The notes: generated by a model from the letters alone, not told the origin. 64,000 nt of DNA from Haematobia irritans (GCF_050003625.1 NC_134397.1:97324162-97388161); one strand, 5' to 3'. Shown: positions 21,065 through 35,276, counted from the first letter of the stretch. Translations and numbers: made by a program.

Positions 21065-23930
21065 AGATTGTACATGGTCCTAACGAACCTTTACGAGGAA
21101 TTTTATAAATAAGGCGTACTAAATCTTTACGAGATTTGCTTGCATATAAACTTTGAATTCAAGTACAATGAGTAACCAAGAAATGTAAGTTAAGAATTAT
21201 TATCAAGTGTCGATTTAGTGTGAGTTGTTAAAGATTGGATTTTTCAAGTATCCCAATAAAGTTGCTCGGTTCGATTTTTTCTACGTACAAACTATATATG
21301 CTAAGTGCTATATATACTTACAAGTTGATGTGCATTGAAGCCAACATTGATATCTTCTTCTGTCGGTTTGCATGTATATATAATAGGAATGTTATTTCTT
21401 ATTTTTTACTGAAATTCTTCGGATTTCTTTAATTAGTTTCTTCAATTTGATGGCCTGCACTAGATAAACGGTACCTGAACTTGAATGAATATACTTTAAT
21501 TTGCAGTGAAGTTATTTTCTCGGTTGTGTTCTATCCCCAATTCTATACTTCTATGGTTGTTTGGCTTGATTTAATTTGGGAGAGACCCTTATATCTACCA
21601 GTTGATATTTCCACTACACAAACTCTTCCCTTTACGAGAGAAGAGTTTGAAATACGTCTCTTAACAATTGTTAAGAAAAGAGAATAAGAAGACTATCCCA
21701 TCTCTGGTGGTTAGTAGTCCAACCAAATTACGGGCTTATTATTTTAATCTCTCTTTACAAGGGAGTACCATTTGAACATTATCACAAACATACACATGAT
21801 AATATCTCCTTACAAGAGAGTTTTTCGTCCTCTAGGGGTTTGTCCAGTTGGGAAAACGCACATACATGCTCCCACAATTGATTCATTGTAATTCTATATA
21901 AGAGAGTCTCTCTTGCCGAGTTTTTTTTTTCTAGACACTGGGATCACAGCACACACGCATGTTCTCTTATATTGTCCACATTCGGGCCGTACTCATACCT
22001 TCAATATCTTGCGGACGGGCAGTATTACAAATTGAATTGTGGTGAATGGTAAAGGGGTTTGTAAACCATTTTATTTCGTGGCAATGAATAATATTTATTA
22101 TTATCGAGTTGATGACGATACGTTGAATTAAACGATACTTTTGGTATACATATGTGCAGTTATTTAGCAAAATAAAAAAAAGCAATTCAGTGTATGTGCG
22201 AACATTGATGTTCTATGAAATCGATATTTCGATAATTTTATCACGTTGTCGATTGCTGGCCTGCCGAATATAATAAAGAGGCAAATGAGGAACCATAAAG
22301 AATAGGGTGAGCTTTAATGAATACGTTCTTAAGATTATTAAAATTTCGCTAATATACGTTTTAAGATATAAAAAGAGAAATATCTTATTATTATTATTAT
22401 ATTGGGAATATTTAAAACGCGAAATCTTGCAAAGTTTTAAGTGATGTTTGCCACAGTGAACTTTTGATATAGAGAAATGTGCGAACATGGAAAATATTGT
22501 TCTGCAGAACTATGATTATTGAGAAGGTTTGTTACAATAGCCTATTGACAATTGATACCCGGATTTTTTACGATTCAAAATTTGCAATAGAAAATGTACA
22601 TTTTTTTACTTAAAATTTTTACAACTCAGAATTTTCATTAGAACGTTTATGAAAATTTACCAATTTTTTTATGACAATTCGCCGGGGCATAATACAAATT
22701 TTTTATAAAAGGAAATTGTTCCCAATGGAGAATATTATTCTACCTATACACTAAAAGAAGAAAAAGAAGTAAATTGGTTTAGGCAAAGGAGATTAACTAC
22801 TTTGTCCGAAAATCTGACTAAAGTGCATTAAATTGTGGATATTCCACAAACCGTTGCTAAAACGATAGAATTTACTGGTTTAACTATCATTTACAAAGAG
22901 CGAAAGAAATAATACATTTGAAAATCATTATTATTATAATAAAGCCTTAATTGATCCTTAACGCTCCTGAAATTCTACAGATTTCTATTTTCAACTGCCA
23001 TTCTGTTCATAAGAGCTAATTGGAATAAGAAAAATTCCATTGACCTGAGTAAAATGTACAGGACTATACTTTCAGAATTACTTTTTTTGAAATATATATA
23101 GATAAAATTTGCAACATAAATTAAGTTTTTCTGTGCAGATAGTTATTGGAAATCGTGATAATTGGTATTCACGTAATTTTCCTAATATACGAATATTCAA
23201 ATTGTTATACACTTATCGAAAACCCTTGGACGGGAATTAGTTCAGATATTCTGCGAATACACTTAACGAAAGTTGTTGGTGAACAGACAGGAAAATCTAT
23301 TAAGGCAACGGAAAATCTGCTCATTTATAAACCCGATTATTCTTGAACGTGTTTATTGATTTACTTTTTGTATTTATCGATTACTTAAACTTATACTAAA
23401 TTATGGATATAATTGCAAGCTTTTGAGCTTGATTAAACGTGTTTTAGTTTGGAAAGAAAATGAAGAAAAGTTAAACTAGAGACTTTCTTGACACAATTAA
23501 AACAATATAGGAACAATCTTGCATTTGGTTGGGAATCTGAATATTTTTCAAATTAAGGCATAAACGTACGAAATGTTCGCTGATCGCGTTTAAATTCCTT
23601 TAACGACACTTCAGTGCTAGAATATACGAGGAACTAGTGTTGGTTTTTAAAGATACGTTTGGTAATGTTTTGGAAATTGAATTTTTACTAATTGTTGTCC
23701 ATTGGACTACAGAGTACGGAAATACAACAAGTACCGAGGCCAACAAGACAGATGTTTTTAGCAGTCTTTTTTCTATGAGTATAGTCGAGGACATAAATTG
23801 ATAAAGGTCAAATTGCGACAGGAACGTTGCCAAATTTCAGGTTTGAAAGTATAATAGACGAATATTATACCCATACAATAATCTCTGGAATTGATTGTAT
23901 AGATCTCGAGGATTATTACATATGTAATAA
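21065..23930. other. Long noncoding intron stretch
   Basis: No gene or known transposon recognised in about 2.9 kb. Short open frames (for example 21481-21687, 23146-23346) have AT-biased composition and no motif. A loosely repeated TTTACRAGRGAG word occurs several times between 21088 and 21910. Confidence 0.5.
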
Positions 23931-24447
<517 letters not shown>

Positions 24448-24751
24448 CACGCACAGAAAAACGGACATGGTTGCCGCATCCATTAAATGCTTATCTAGAG
24501 CATATAATTGCCGCGAAAACCATGTATTTTGTCTTTGTACAAATAGTTTTCGAGCGGAGAAAAATGTATGGTGGCAATAAACATTTGAATGGTTCTCAAA
24601 TAACGCAAACATGTTCTATCATTTAAATGATAGAATTTGAGACCATTAAATGGTCGGGAAAATCATGTACCTGACCATTAATTTTTTTTTACTTTTTTAC
24701 AGGGAAAAAAGTATTTTTATAGGTTAAGTATAGACATGTCTAGAACCATTT

Positions 24752-25198
24752 TGTTTATGCCACATAAACAACGAATATATGTCCTAACAGCTACAATAAA
24801 TATCTACATTGAAATCCCTATTGGGATTCTCCGAATACTCAAATACTTGCAAAAGATATTAAAAAATATTATCGATAAATACCATTACCAATGACAATTT
24901 TTTTTATCAACTGTCAAGCCATATCTAAAGTACAACTTCCGTAATATAGTTACGAAACTTCACTCTGTTTGAACTCCAAATTCCTAATGGCAAGACGTGC
25001 CTTTAGAAGAAATAAATCACATATTATCCTATCAATCTAAATCCATATTGTGTTTTCATTTCTTTCTTTCCATTGAATTTATATCGGTATACCTCTCCCC
25101 GATAATATCATATGGAGTACAAAGTCAATTATTCTGTTGACTTTGCTCGGCTCATGAGATTGTAATCCCAACAGGTTGTGCTCCCATATACACTAACA
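24752..25198 (+). repeat. BEL 5' LTR
   Basis: 447 bp, starting TGTTTATGCCACATAAAC and ending ACACTAACA. It differs from the 3' LTR (438 bp) by scattered substitutions and short indels (for example near 25007 and 25068), so the insertion is not brand-new. Confidence 0.85.
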
Positions 25199-25201
25199 TT
25201 T

Positions 25202-25219
25202 TGGTCCAGTTCGAGACGG
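25202..25219 (+). promoter_or_regulatory. Candidate primer-binding site of the BEL element
   Basis: TGGTCCAGTTCGAGACGG starts three bases after the 5' LTR. TGG is the expected complement of a tRNA CCA end. The priming tRNA is not identified. Confidence 0.5.
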
Positions 25220-25411
25220 ATTTGCTCAAATGGATTCCATCAACTCTGTCAAAAACTCTCTCGGAGAAATTACTCATCATCATCGATACGTCTTATTACG
25301 ATCTTATTATTCAACCGTCGAACGGAACGGACGTGTTTTTTTAATAGCGGATAAACTCATCGTAATAGGTACCTACTAAGAATTTCAAGTGTGGTGGGAT
25401 ATTAAGCCACC

Positions 25412-26637
25412 ATGCAGCGAAATTCAAAGTCATCCACTGGGTTGCTAACTTCAGGGCCCAGTGGACAGGTATCGATTGGAGTTATAAATTTGGGCAATGA
25501 CCAAGAGTTAGGCCCAATTAGTCGACCTGTAGACGGGTCGACAGATTGCGACACTTTGATATGTCGTACTTTTTCTAAGGTAACGACATCAAAAGGAGGT
25601 AATCCCTCACGAAAGAGATTCAAGGAACGCAGAAATGCTTTGTTTATCCTAAAGAAGTTAGGATCAGTCGACCCAAGCACGCTGTCGGCTAAACAAAACG
25701 ATTCCTTAAAATGGGCTCAAGAAATTCTTGAGGCTGGAAAAAGGGAACGATCACCGGATGAGCTGCCATCCTCCAAAAGGGATCAAAGATCGTTTGCCTC
25801 AGTTGCTAAAGACAGCCTTGTGATGACTATCATTAATAAAGGAACATTGGACGGTATGGTTCCAAAGCAAAAATGGGGGAAATTGAGAATGCTCTGTCTG
25901 TCGTCTACTCACAGGTGCTGGAAAAGTTTCCCGGTCCAGGTCCTCGACACCAAGAGGCTGGTTGGTATCAAGGACGATTTAAGCTAGTCGCATTTGAGGA
26001 CCAGAGGTCTATAGAATGTTTTAAAGCTGCTCTGATACTAATTGGTGAAATTTGGGAAGGAGCTGCTCTAGAGTTAGTCGAGAAGAAAGACATACCGGCT
26101 AAACCTAGAGCACATGCGTGGATACCTGCAAACCCTTCTGACCCTGAATCTATTTTAAATAGACTGAAACGATGCAATCCAGATCTTCCAACAGCTGATT
26201 GGAAGGTTGGCCGTTTGGATGAAGTGGATGGACCAAGACGGCATGCAGTGTTTATATTTAACACTCAGTCTTTGCCACATCTAGCAAAGTCCCAGGGCCG
26301 TGTATGTTATGGCTTTCATTATATCCAAATGAAGGTATATAAAAACGATCAGATAAAGGATTCAGAAATGTACAAGCCTCTGTCTGAATCAGAAATAAGA
26401 GGATCCTCTTGCGAAGTCGAGGGAGATACCAAAGTTGAAGACATGGATAGACACCGTATGCGAGAGGAGGTTTCTATTGCCTCAGAACTCACCAAAGTTG
26501 AACCTATGGTTATTGCGAGAGTCACCGAGATCTCTGAAGAGGACATTCTTGATGACTCGATTGAAGCGGCTGATGTGACGGTTGTTGAAAATCTCGAAGG
26601 TCCTACGGATCCTCCAGGTAAATCTTTATCATTGTAA
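25412..26637 (+). pseudogene. LOA ORF1 (DUF4780-type nucleic-acid-binding protein)
   Basis: Starts with the ATG at 25412 (MQRNSKSSTGLLTSG). A Ser/Lys-rich N-terminus is followed by FASVAKDSLVMTIINK and then a DUF4780-like domain (GWYQGRFKLVAFEDQ, WEGAALELV, RAHAWIP, PTADWKVGRLDE, GFHYIQMKVY). A one-base shift around 25873-25987 splits the reading. The C-terminal acidic tail ends at 26637 and overlaps the ORF2 start. In intact elements this protein packages LINE RNA. No CCHC knuckles are seen. Confidence 0.75.
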
Positions 26638-27103
26638 GGCTGCATGTGCTGCCTTAAAAGTTCTCCTGATGAAAGGGGACGTAGATATAGTTCTTATTCA
26701 AGAACCATATGTTTATAGAAACAAAATATGTGAATTAAGTACTCCGGGGTTCAAACTATTGCAGTGTACTGGTAATGATGTAAATCGAGCCTGTATAATT
26801 GCTAAAAACGAGCTCAACTTGTTTCTGCTTCCTTCAATGTGCAATACAGACACTGTCGTTGCCAGTTTAGAAATAGCCAAATGCAAATATTGGGTATCTT
26901 CGGTCTACATGGGAGATGCCTCCATGTGCCGTTAAGACCTTATTGGAGGAGTCACTGAAAACAAAGACGAAACTCATTATGGGATGCGATGCGAATGCAC
27001 ATCATAGTATATGGGGAAGTAGTGATACTAATGCAAGGGAGAGTCGCTAATAGAGTTTATTTTGCGTACTAATCTGGTAGTTTGCAACAAGGGAGATGCC
27101 CTA

Positions 27104-27195
27104 GGTTAGGTTAGGTTAGGTTATGTGGCAGCCCGATGTATCAAGCTCACTTAGACTATTCAGTCCATTGTGATACCACAGTGGTGAACTTCTCT
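27104..27195 (-). mobile_element. 5'-truncated SINE with 35-bp target duplication
   Basis: The last about 92 bp of the SINE seen at 43374 (minus strand, GGTTAGG tail at 27104, ending in the SINE-specific GTGGTGAACTTCTCT). It is flanked by a perfect 35-bp direct repeat of the LINE target: 27069-27103 and 27196-27230, starting CTAATCTGGTAGTTTGC. This is a secondary insertion into LOA copy d. Confidence 0.9.
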
Positions 27196-29128
27196 CTAAT
27201 CTGGTAGTTTGCAACAAGGGAGATGCCCTAACCTTTGTCACTAAAAACAGGCAAGAGGTTTTGGACATCACCTTGGCCTCGCAAGAACTAAATGAAATGA
27301 TATCTGAGTGGAGGTTTTAAGTGAACACAGCTTCTCAGATCATCGCTACATCAGTTTCAAATTTGAAGAATCTGAGAGGATACAAGCGAGAACTGAGAAA
27401 TGCTCAGCATAACTCTTGGAATGATTACTGCAGCAGTATTGAGAATACGTCAGAGGCTTCCAGACTACGGAAGGTACTAGCATCCACTAACACCGCTCCA
27501 GGTTTCATTAAAACATCGGAGGGAAATTGGACAACGTCCAGTGAGGAGACGTTGGAGGTACTTTTGGATACACACTTCCCTGGAAATCAGACGGTTGAAC
27601 CATGTTCCGGCGGTGTAACAGAGGCTCAGCGATCATTTCCTATCGAGGAAATTGTGTCGGAATCTAGAATAAAATGGGCTTTAAATAGCTTTGGACCATT
27701 GAAATCCCCCGGACCTGATGAAATTACTCCGGCAGAGTTACAGGCAGTGGCTGAAAGAATTATCCGCTGGTTGACGGTGATATATAAACGATGTGTAAAC
27801 TTAGCATATATTCCAGAAAAGTGGAGGGAAACAAAAGTCGTCTTCATACCTAAAGCAGGAAAAGCCTCTCACTCTAGTGCGAAGGATTTCCGACCAATCA
27901 GCTTATACTCATTCCTACTTAAGACCCTGTAGGGGATGATAGACATGTATCTTAGAACTAGCGTGGATTCAAGTTTGCTCTCGAAACGACAGCGTGCATA
28001 CTTGAAGGGCAGGTCGACTGAGACCGCATTGCATGAACTAGTCAGCTTTATTGAAAGCTCACTATCTGTCAAAGAATACACAATCGTGGCGTTTCTAGAC
28101 ATCGAAGGGGCGTTCAATAATGTCCATCCGAGCTCGATATTAAATGGACTGACAACTCTGAATGTTGATCCAGGTATACCTAGGCTGTTAGACGAACTTC
28201 TAATGAAGAGACGTATTTCAGCCACACTAGGACAAGCAAACATACAAAGGTATGTGAACAGAGGCACTCCCCAAGGAGGAGTTCTATCACCTCTTCTTTG
28301 GAATGTTGCTATAAACAACCTTCTGGTTTCTCTAGAAAAAGAAAGGATAAAAGTGGTGGCATACGCAGATGATGTGGCGCTAGCAGTCAGGGGAAAATTC
28401 CCATCCACAATCAGAGATATTATACAGAGAGCTCTCCGGATGACTGAGAAATGGGCGAAATATAATGGTCTTGGTGTAAATCCAGCACAGACAGAAATAG
28501 TCATGTACTGCAAAGATCGCAAAACTCCCACGGTTAGGCCCATTTCCTTAGGGGGTACTGAAATTCCCTTTGGTGAGTGTGCAAAATACCTTGGCGTTAT
28601 TTTGGACAGGAAGCTGAATTTTAGGCTTAATATTGAAGAGAGGGCGAGAAAAGCCACGGTAGCTTTGTACTCGTGCAAAAAGGCAATAGGGAAAAAGTGG
28701 GGACTAAGACCAAAAATTGTGCATTGGCTATACACGGCAGTAGTTAGACCTATAATGCTATATGGTGTTGTAGTCTGGTGGCCGGCACTTCAGAAACCGA
28801 CTTGTTTAGATAAAGTTCAGCGTATGGCGAGCTTATGTATCTCAGGCGCATTTAGTAAGACAGGAACAGACTCCCTTAATGTCATGCTACATCTATTGCC
28901 TTTAGACATTTTGGCCAAACAGTCAGCTGCAACAACGGCTGTGCGGTTGCGCGAGCTATCGCTGTGATCGGAAAAAATGTACGGTCATAGTTCGGTCCTC
29001 AAAGTAATGCCAGATGTGCCTAACGTAGTGGATTACACCCTGGCAAAACCACTTTTCGACAAAAAGTTTGAAACTCTAATTCCCAACAGTGAGGCGTGGT
29101 GTACACAGACCCCTATATACACAGACAC

Positions 29129-29416
<288 letters not shown>

Positions 29417-30397
29417 CTATACTGATGGCTCCAAATTGAATGGACAAGTGGGGTTCGGAGTATATTCTAAAGATCTGGAAATTCGAATAGCGAAAAGATT
29501 ACCTAATCACTGTAGTGTTTTTCAGGCTGAAATATTGGCAATAAGAGAGGTGGTGAATTGGCTGAGAAGTAATGTTCCAACAAATATTGGCATTAATACA
29601 TACTCAGACAGTCAACCTGCAATAAAATCCTTGGACTCTGTGTTCCTTAACTCGAAAACGGCCATAGACTGCCGCAAATCTCTCAACGAGATGGCTGAGC
29701 AGTACAATATTCACCTAATATGGGTGCCTGGCCATAGGAACATACAGGGGAACTGCGAAGCAGATGTGTTAGCAAGGCTAGGAACTACCTTACATATTCC
29801 AGGGGAACTACAATCTGTTGGAATGTCTCTGGCCACCTGCAAGCTCTTACTGCGTGAGAAGGCTGTTATGATGGCCAATATTCGATGGGAAAATTGCAAG
29901 GGTTGTAACGACACCAAGCAAATATGGCCCCATTTAAACTTAAATTGCACATTAGATATGCTAGTGTTCTCAAGGCGTCAGATAGCACTCCTGATATCTG
30001 CTATAACGGATCGCTGCCTGATAGGCGAATTTGCAAAAACTATAGGTGCGAAGTATAATGACTATTGTATAAGCTGTCATGATGTGGAGGAAAAGGAATC
30101 AGTTAAACACCTCTTGTGTGAGTGTCCTGCTTTTTGTGTAAGGCGTAAGCGAATTTTAGGAGCATATAGCTTTAGATTACTGGCTGACCTGGAAAACGTT
30201 AACTTAAGCAGTTTGTTAATGTTTTTGGAGCAATCTGGTTGGTTCCACAAAAGTAAATAATAGAGAAGGTTCAGTGGTTAAGACTAGAAGTGCCCATATG
30301 TAATAGGTACTTTTAGTTAAATGTGGTATCACAATGGACTGAATAGTCTAAGTGAGCCTGAAAATTAATCGGGCTGCCACTTTAACCTAACCTAACC

Positions 30398-31640
30398 TAT
30401 ATCCCAGGAAAGTGGAGGGAAACAAAAGTAGTTTTCACACCTAAAGCGGGAAAAGCCTCTCACTCGAGGGCAAAGGATTTCCGACCAATCAGCTTATCCT
30501 CGTTCCTACTTAAGACTCTGGAGAGGATGATAGATATTTATCTTAGAACTAGCATCGATTCAAGTTTGTTCTCGAAACGACAGCGTGCATACTCGAAGGG
30601 CAGGTCTACTGAGACCGCACTACATGAACTAGTCAGCTTTATTGAAAGCTCTCTATCTGTCAAAGAATACACAATCGTGGCGTTTCTAGACATCGAAGGG
30701 GCGTTCAATAATGTCCATCCGAGCTCGATATTAAATGAACTGACAACTCTGAATGTTGATCCATGTATACTCAGGCTGTTAGACGAACTGCTAATGAGGA
30801 GACGTATTTAAGCCACACTAGGACAAGCAAACATACAAAGGTATGTGAACAGAGGCACTCCCCAAGGAGGAGTTCTATCACCTCTCCTTTGGAATGTTGC
30901 TATATATAACCTTCTGGTCACTCTAGAAAAAGAAAGGATAAAAGTGGTGGCATACGCAGATGATGTGGCTCTGGCAGTCAGGGGAAAATTCCCATCCACA
31001 ATCAGAGATACTATTCAGAGGGCCCTCCGGATGACTGAGAAATGGGGGAAAGACAATGGTCTTGGGGTAAATCCTGCAAAGACAGAATTAGTCATGTACT
31101 GCAAAGATCGCAAAACTCCCACGGTTAGGTTCATTTCCTTAGGTGGTATTGGTGAGTGTGCAAAATACCTTGGCGTTATTTTGGACAGGAAGCTGAACTT
31201 TAAGCTTAATATTGAAGAAAGGGCGAGAAAAGCAACTGTAGCTTTGTACTCGTGCAAAAAGGCAATAGGAAAAAAGTGGGGACTAAAACCAAAAATTGTG
31301 CATTGGCTATACACGGCAGTGGTTAGACCTATAATGCTATATGGTGTTGTAGTCTGGTGGCCGGCACTTCAGAAACCGATTGGTTTCGATAAAGTTCAGC
31401 GTTTGGCATGTTTGTGTATTTCAGGCGCATTCAGCAAGACAGGAACAAATTCCCTTAACGTCAGATGCAATATCTATTGCCTTTAGACATTTTGGCCAAA
31501 CAGTCAGCTACAACAACGGCTGTGCGGTTGCGCGAGCTGTCGCTGTGGTCGGAAAAAAGTTACGGTCACAGTTCGGTCATCAAAATAATGCCAGATGTGC
31601 CTAACGTAATGGATTACACTTTGGCGAGTCCACCGATAAG
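30398..31640 (+). mobile_element. LOA-type LINE, copy e (internal RT fragment)
   Basis: Starts at IPGKWRETKVVF inside RT, directly after the CCTAA tail of copy d, and ends near DYTLAS. It has neither 5' end nor 3' tail. It contains an in-frame TAA (30809) and a small deletion in the thumb (31150). RGTPQGGVLSPLLWN and AYADDVALAV are intact in 30845-31486. The junction with d reads CCTAACCTATATCCCAGG, with no spacer. Confidence 0.85.
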
Positions 31641-33386
31641 ACAAATTTATGTCGACTTAGCCGTCAAGCCGCCGCCGCCGGAGGCAAAAAATTAGTATCA
31701 GCCGCCGCCGACAAAAATGGGTCTGCTTCATTCTCTGGGCGGATATTTGAACAACGACCAAATATTGTCCGAACCAACTGTAAAACCGTGTCCGTGTAAT
31801 ATAATAGGTGAGTTTGGCCATCAAAAATTACGAATAAACATTAGCTTGTTCCTTTTACGGGAAAACGTGCTCTGCTAGGTCATGTTAATATATTGTATGC
31901 TCATGTTAATCCAATGTTAATAACAGATGCCTGCATTAATATCTGGCTCTGCTATCATGATATGTTGATACCCGTTCTTTCCTTTACAGCCCTATCCCTT
32001 CTCCCATATGTATATTATCAAAACACATTTCTTCATAATATAATTTAAGAGAGATTCTCTTATTTTTTTTCATACAAGCCATCCTATTGCATTTGCTCTT
32101 GCCATCCTCCTCGACAGCACCACACAGTCACGTTTTCAGTAGACTCTGCCAGTATCCACTGCCAGTGATCATTTGCATTCTCTTTAGTAGCCACGCCGCT
32201 GTATCAGCGAAATCCACTAGCTCACTCTCTCCACTGTTTTCTGCTTTGTATAAGCCCCACTAACACCTTTTATCCACACTACAGTTATCCCTCTATATAC
32301 TCTGAATCTCCAACTATTTTAAATCCACACGGTTCGGTCTGTTTAACTTTAGCTAACTGGTTTTTATGAAATATTTTTTTTTCATTTATTTATAAAATAA
32401 TATATTATTATATTTCGACTTTTTCTTTCAAAAAATTTTAGGATAACGAATCACAATTTAGAATGTATACGTAAAGTAAAATGAAAATTTTTTTTCCAAC
32501 GAAATTTGAAAAAGAAAGAATCAAATTTTTGCCGTAAATTAATTTCTCCAAGAGACAATAAATCCTACATAAATACAGTAATAATAAATCCTAGTGCAGT
32601 GAGTGCCGGTTATGTTTTTATAGCTTTGAGGAAATCTTTTTTACTGTCGGAGGAAAACTTTGTCAGAAAGTTTGTTTCTAAGAAAGGAAAACTATTCGTT
32701 AAGTGTAGTAGCCGACATTTCGACCCATTTCTAACGTTCATTTTACAGTACTGGCCATTCTATTACAATTAAATGCCAATTATTATTTTGAGTATTTTTT
32801 GTTTTTTCCTACGTACCGTGTTTACGAAAGCAGTACAGTGAATAGCTTGTACATTTAAATTCCACACTTGCGTTTTCTTTTTCTTATTTCTCATCACCCA
32901 CAAAGTCTGGGTTGAGATCTCTCCTATCTCGTTGTGTCTCCATCACAAAGACAATCAAAAAAATATATAGGCATTACACTCATCATTGGATGCTGTCCAC
33001 ACATTCTCTTTTTGTCTCTCCATTTTTTATGAAACCGTTCGCAAGACCATCGCTCATATTTTAAAATACCACTATTTTATTTTTCTTTTGTTGTGTATGA
33101 GAATTGTTTGAAATTTGTATCTTTCGAATAGCACGTATCTTTGATTCGAACATTCTAAATAGCAGGGTTGCCGTGAATTGCGTTTTTTGCGTTTTAATGG
33201 GAAAATTATATTAGGTACTTGTATGTTGGGAAGATCATACTATCGGAAAATATAGTTTTTGGCTTTCAATTTCTTATTATTGATCTTTAATCAACCTGTA
33301 TTGAAATCTGACGTCACTTGCTCTTAATATACGTACTTTCCTGTAGTATAATTCATTCAAATTCAGATTTATTTCATATTTTTATT
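31641..33386. other. Presumed BEL leader or unresolved insert
   Basis: 1.7 kb without a recognisable gene, lying between LOA copy e and the BEL gag start. A short GC-rich CCGCCGCCG patch is at 31668-31710. The small open frame 32506-32772 has no motif. Part of this may be the 5' leader of the BEL element. Confidence 0.4.
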
Positions 33387-34575
33387 ATGTCCCTTAACCG
33401 ATTCATTCGCGTGTCGGATAGGCTGGTAGAATTTGAAGCCAATCTAAACGACAAAAGCACACCTCTATCTTCACCATACCTAATTGAAACCCATATGGAA
33501 GAACTGAAAAGCCTTTGGGAAAACGTGAAACAGACTTATGAGCAATGTCTTTCGGGCACTGAGGATGAGGCGGGTGGTGAGGAAACGAAGAGTAAGGACA
33601 TTGATGAGGCTTCGGAACTTAATACCGTGAAGGCCAAATATCGTAGCGCATACGCGTCGTACTGTCGCTGTCATGCACGATTGCGAGAGGCTTTGCATGA
33701 CAATTCAAAAGCAATGGTGAACCCAACCCCTCCTTCACGCCAAGAAAGTGCCGTTTGCCATATTCCTAACATCGATGCTCCTAACGGTTTCAAATTACCC
33801 CCTTGAGAAATTCCAACATTCGGGGGGAGATTCCTCCAGCTGGCCAACATTCCGGGATATATTTAAAGCAGTGTGCTTGAGGTTGAGTTCGGTGGAAAAG
33901 TTGTTTCACCTCAACCAGAGGACCAAAGGAGAGCCTCACGATATTTTAAGCAAATTTCCGCTTACGAATGACAATTTCCGAATTGCGTGGGATAACCTTT
34001 CCGCTCGGTATGAAAACAAACGAGTCCTCGTCAATATCCAACTGAAAAGCTTGTTGGCTCTTCAGTTATCACGTCAGAAAATGGGACAGCTCTAAAAAAG
34101 CTGCAAAGAGATATGAAAACGATCATTTCATTGCTAAGGCAATATGACATAAAAGTGGATTATTGGGACCCACTTTTCACTTTCATATGTTCCAACCGTC
34201 TTCCGGAGTCCACTCTGGCTATGGGAACAAACCCTATCAGATAAAACGGTCATTCCCAAATGGTCCGAATTAGATTTATTCCTAACCAATCGTCATAAGA
34301 CATTGGAGTCAGTTTCGGAGATTAGAAAACCGGAGCCAAATTTCGCAAACAAATCAAAGCGTCCATTAGTTAAACCCAATGACCGTGGAAGTCCGTCAAA
34401 CATTAAGTCCTTTCAGAACAATGTTTCTGAGCCGAAATGTCACTTGTGTCCAAAAGAAGTGCACATAATTCGGCATTGTCCAAAATTCTTGAAAATGGAA
34501 CCAGGCCAGAGGCTAGCGGAAATCAAAGGGAGAAATATGTGCAAAAAATTGTTTTTCCAGGGTTCACACTGTTAA
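33387..34575 (+). pseudogene. BEL gag (DUF1759-like) with CCHC zinc knuckle
   Basis: The ATG at 33387 opens MSLNRFIRVSDRLVEFEANL. The frame ends at 33806 and similarity continues one frame over (SWPTFRDIFKAVCLRLSSVE, AWDNLSARYENKRVLVN), then after a stop at 34095 into the nucleocapsid part with CHLCPKEVHIIRHC (CX2CX4HX4C) and, out of frame, a second Cys/His block near 34600. Capsid and nucleocapsid functions are inferred from the Pao/BEL family. At least two frameshifts. Confidence 0.75.
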
Positions 34576-34759
34576 ACTTTTCAAAGTAAATACTCTTGCA
34601 GAGTATGTCATAAAAAACACCATACTCTACTACACAGGCATTAGTTCGGATGCAAGTTCTGTCCCACTTCCTTCCACTTCAACATCATCACAGTCCACTA
34701 ATCCTGCGGGAAGTGGGATTGTACATTCCTGTTTCTCTACCAGCTCGAGAGGTGTCCTT

Positions 34760-35185
34760 TTGGGAACAGCTTTGGTGAGAATTTTTTACAGTGGTTTGTC
34801 ATACACTGCCCGAGCCCTAGTCGACTCTGGATCCGAGGGGACTTTTGTTTCTCAAAATCTTTTTAATTTACTCCAAATGCCTTTCAGGCGTACTAACGCA
34901 AAAGTCTCGGGACTTAATAATACAATTTCAGCCGCTGTGCGAAAAGAGTGCTCATTCGTATTAAGTTCCAATCTAGATAACAGTATTGAGATTTCTACTT
35001 CGGCCCTTGTGGTGCCCCAACTTTCTGGAAATCTTCCTTCGGACAGCTTTAATCTCAGCTTACTTTCAGCTTTACCAAACATTCCTCTCGCTGATCCTAA
35101 ATTTTATGAACGTTCCAAAATCGATATTCTATTGGGAGGAGATCTATTTCCGTCCATAATGCTCCCTGGGTTGGATGGATATTGA
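34760..35185 (+). pseudogene. BEL aspartic protease (DUF1758-like)
   Basis: Reads ALVDSGSEGTFVSQNLFNLL with the catalytic Asp in DSG, then STSALVVPQLSGNLPS and KIDILLGGDLFPSIML, the typical end of a BEL protease. It is followed after a stop by the RT linker. In active elements it cleaves the polyprotein. Confidence 0.8.
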
Positions 35186-35276
35186 CAGGGCCTATTCCTG
35201 ACACGCCGATAAGTGTATCCCCCACAGTGGTATCATATTTTTGTGAAATCTCTCTCGATAAAGAGATTTCACTTTT

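Noticed and set aside
23600..23833. 77-codon minus-strand frame beside NUMT part 1
   Set aside because: No motif or splice context; the AT bias makes such frames common here.
24752..25198. Two independent solo LTRs in minus orientation
   Set aside because: LTR ends read TG...CA in both directions, but the CATTT duplication lies outside the pair at 24747 and 41368, and the PBS and PPT positions fit a single + strand BEL element.
25199..25410. LOA 5' UTR with a defined start
   Set aside because: I could not separate the BEL leader from the LOA 5' end; no duplication pairing with the d tail was found.
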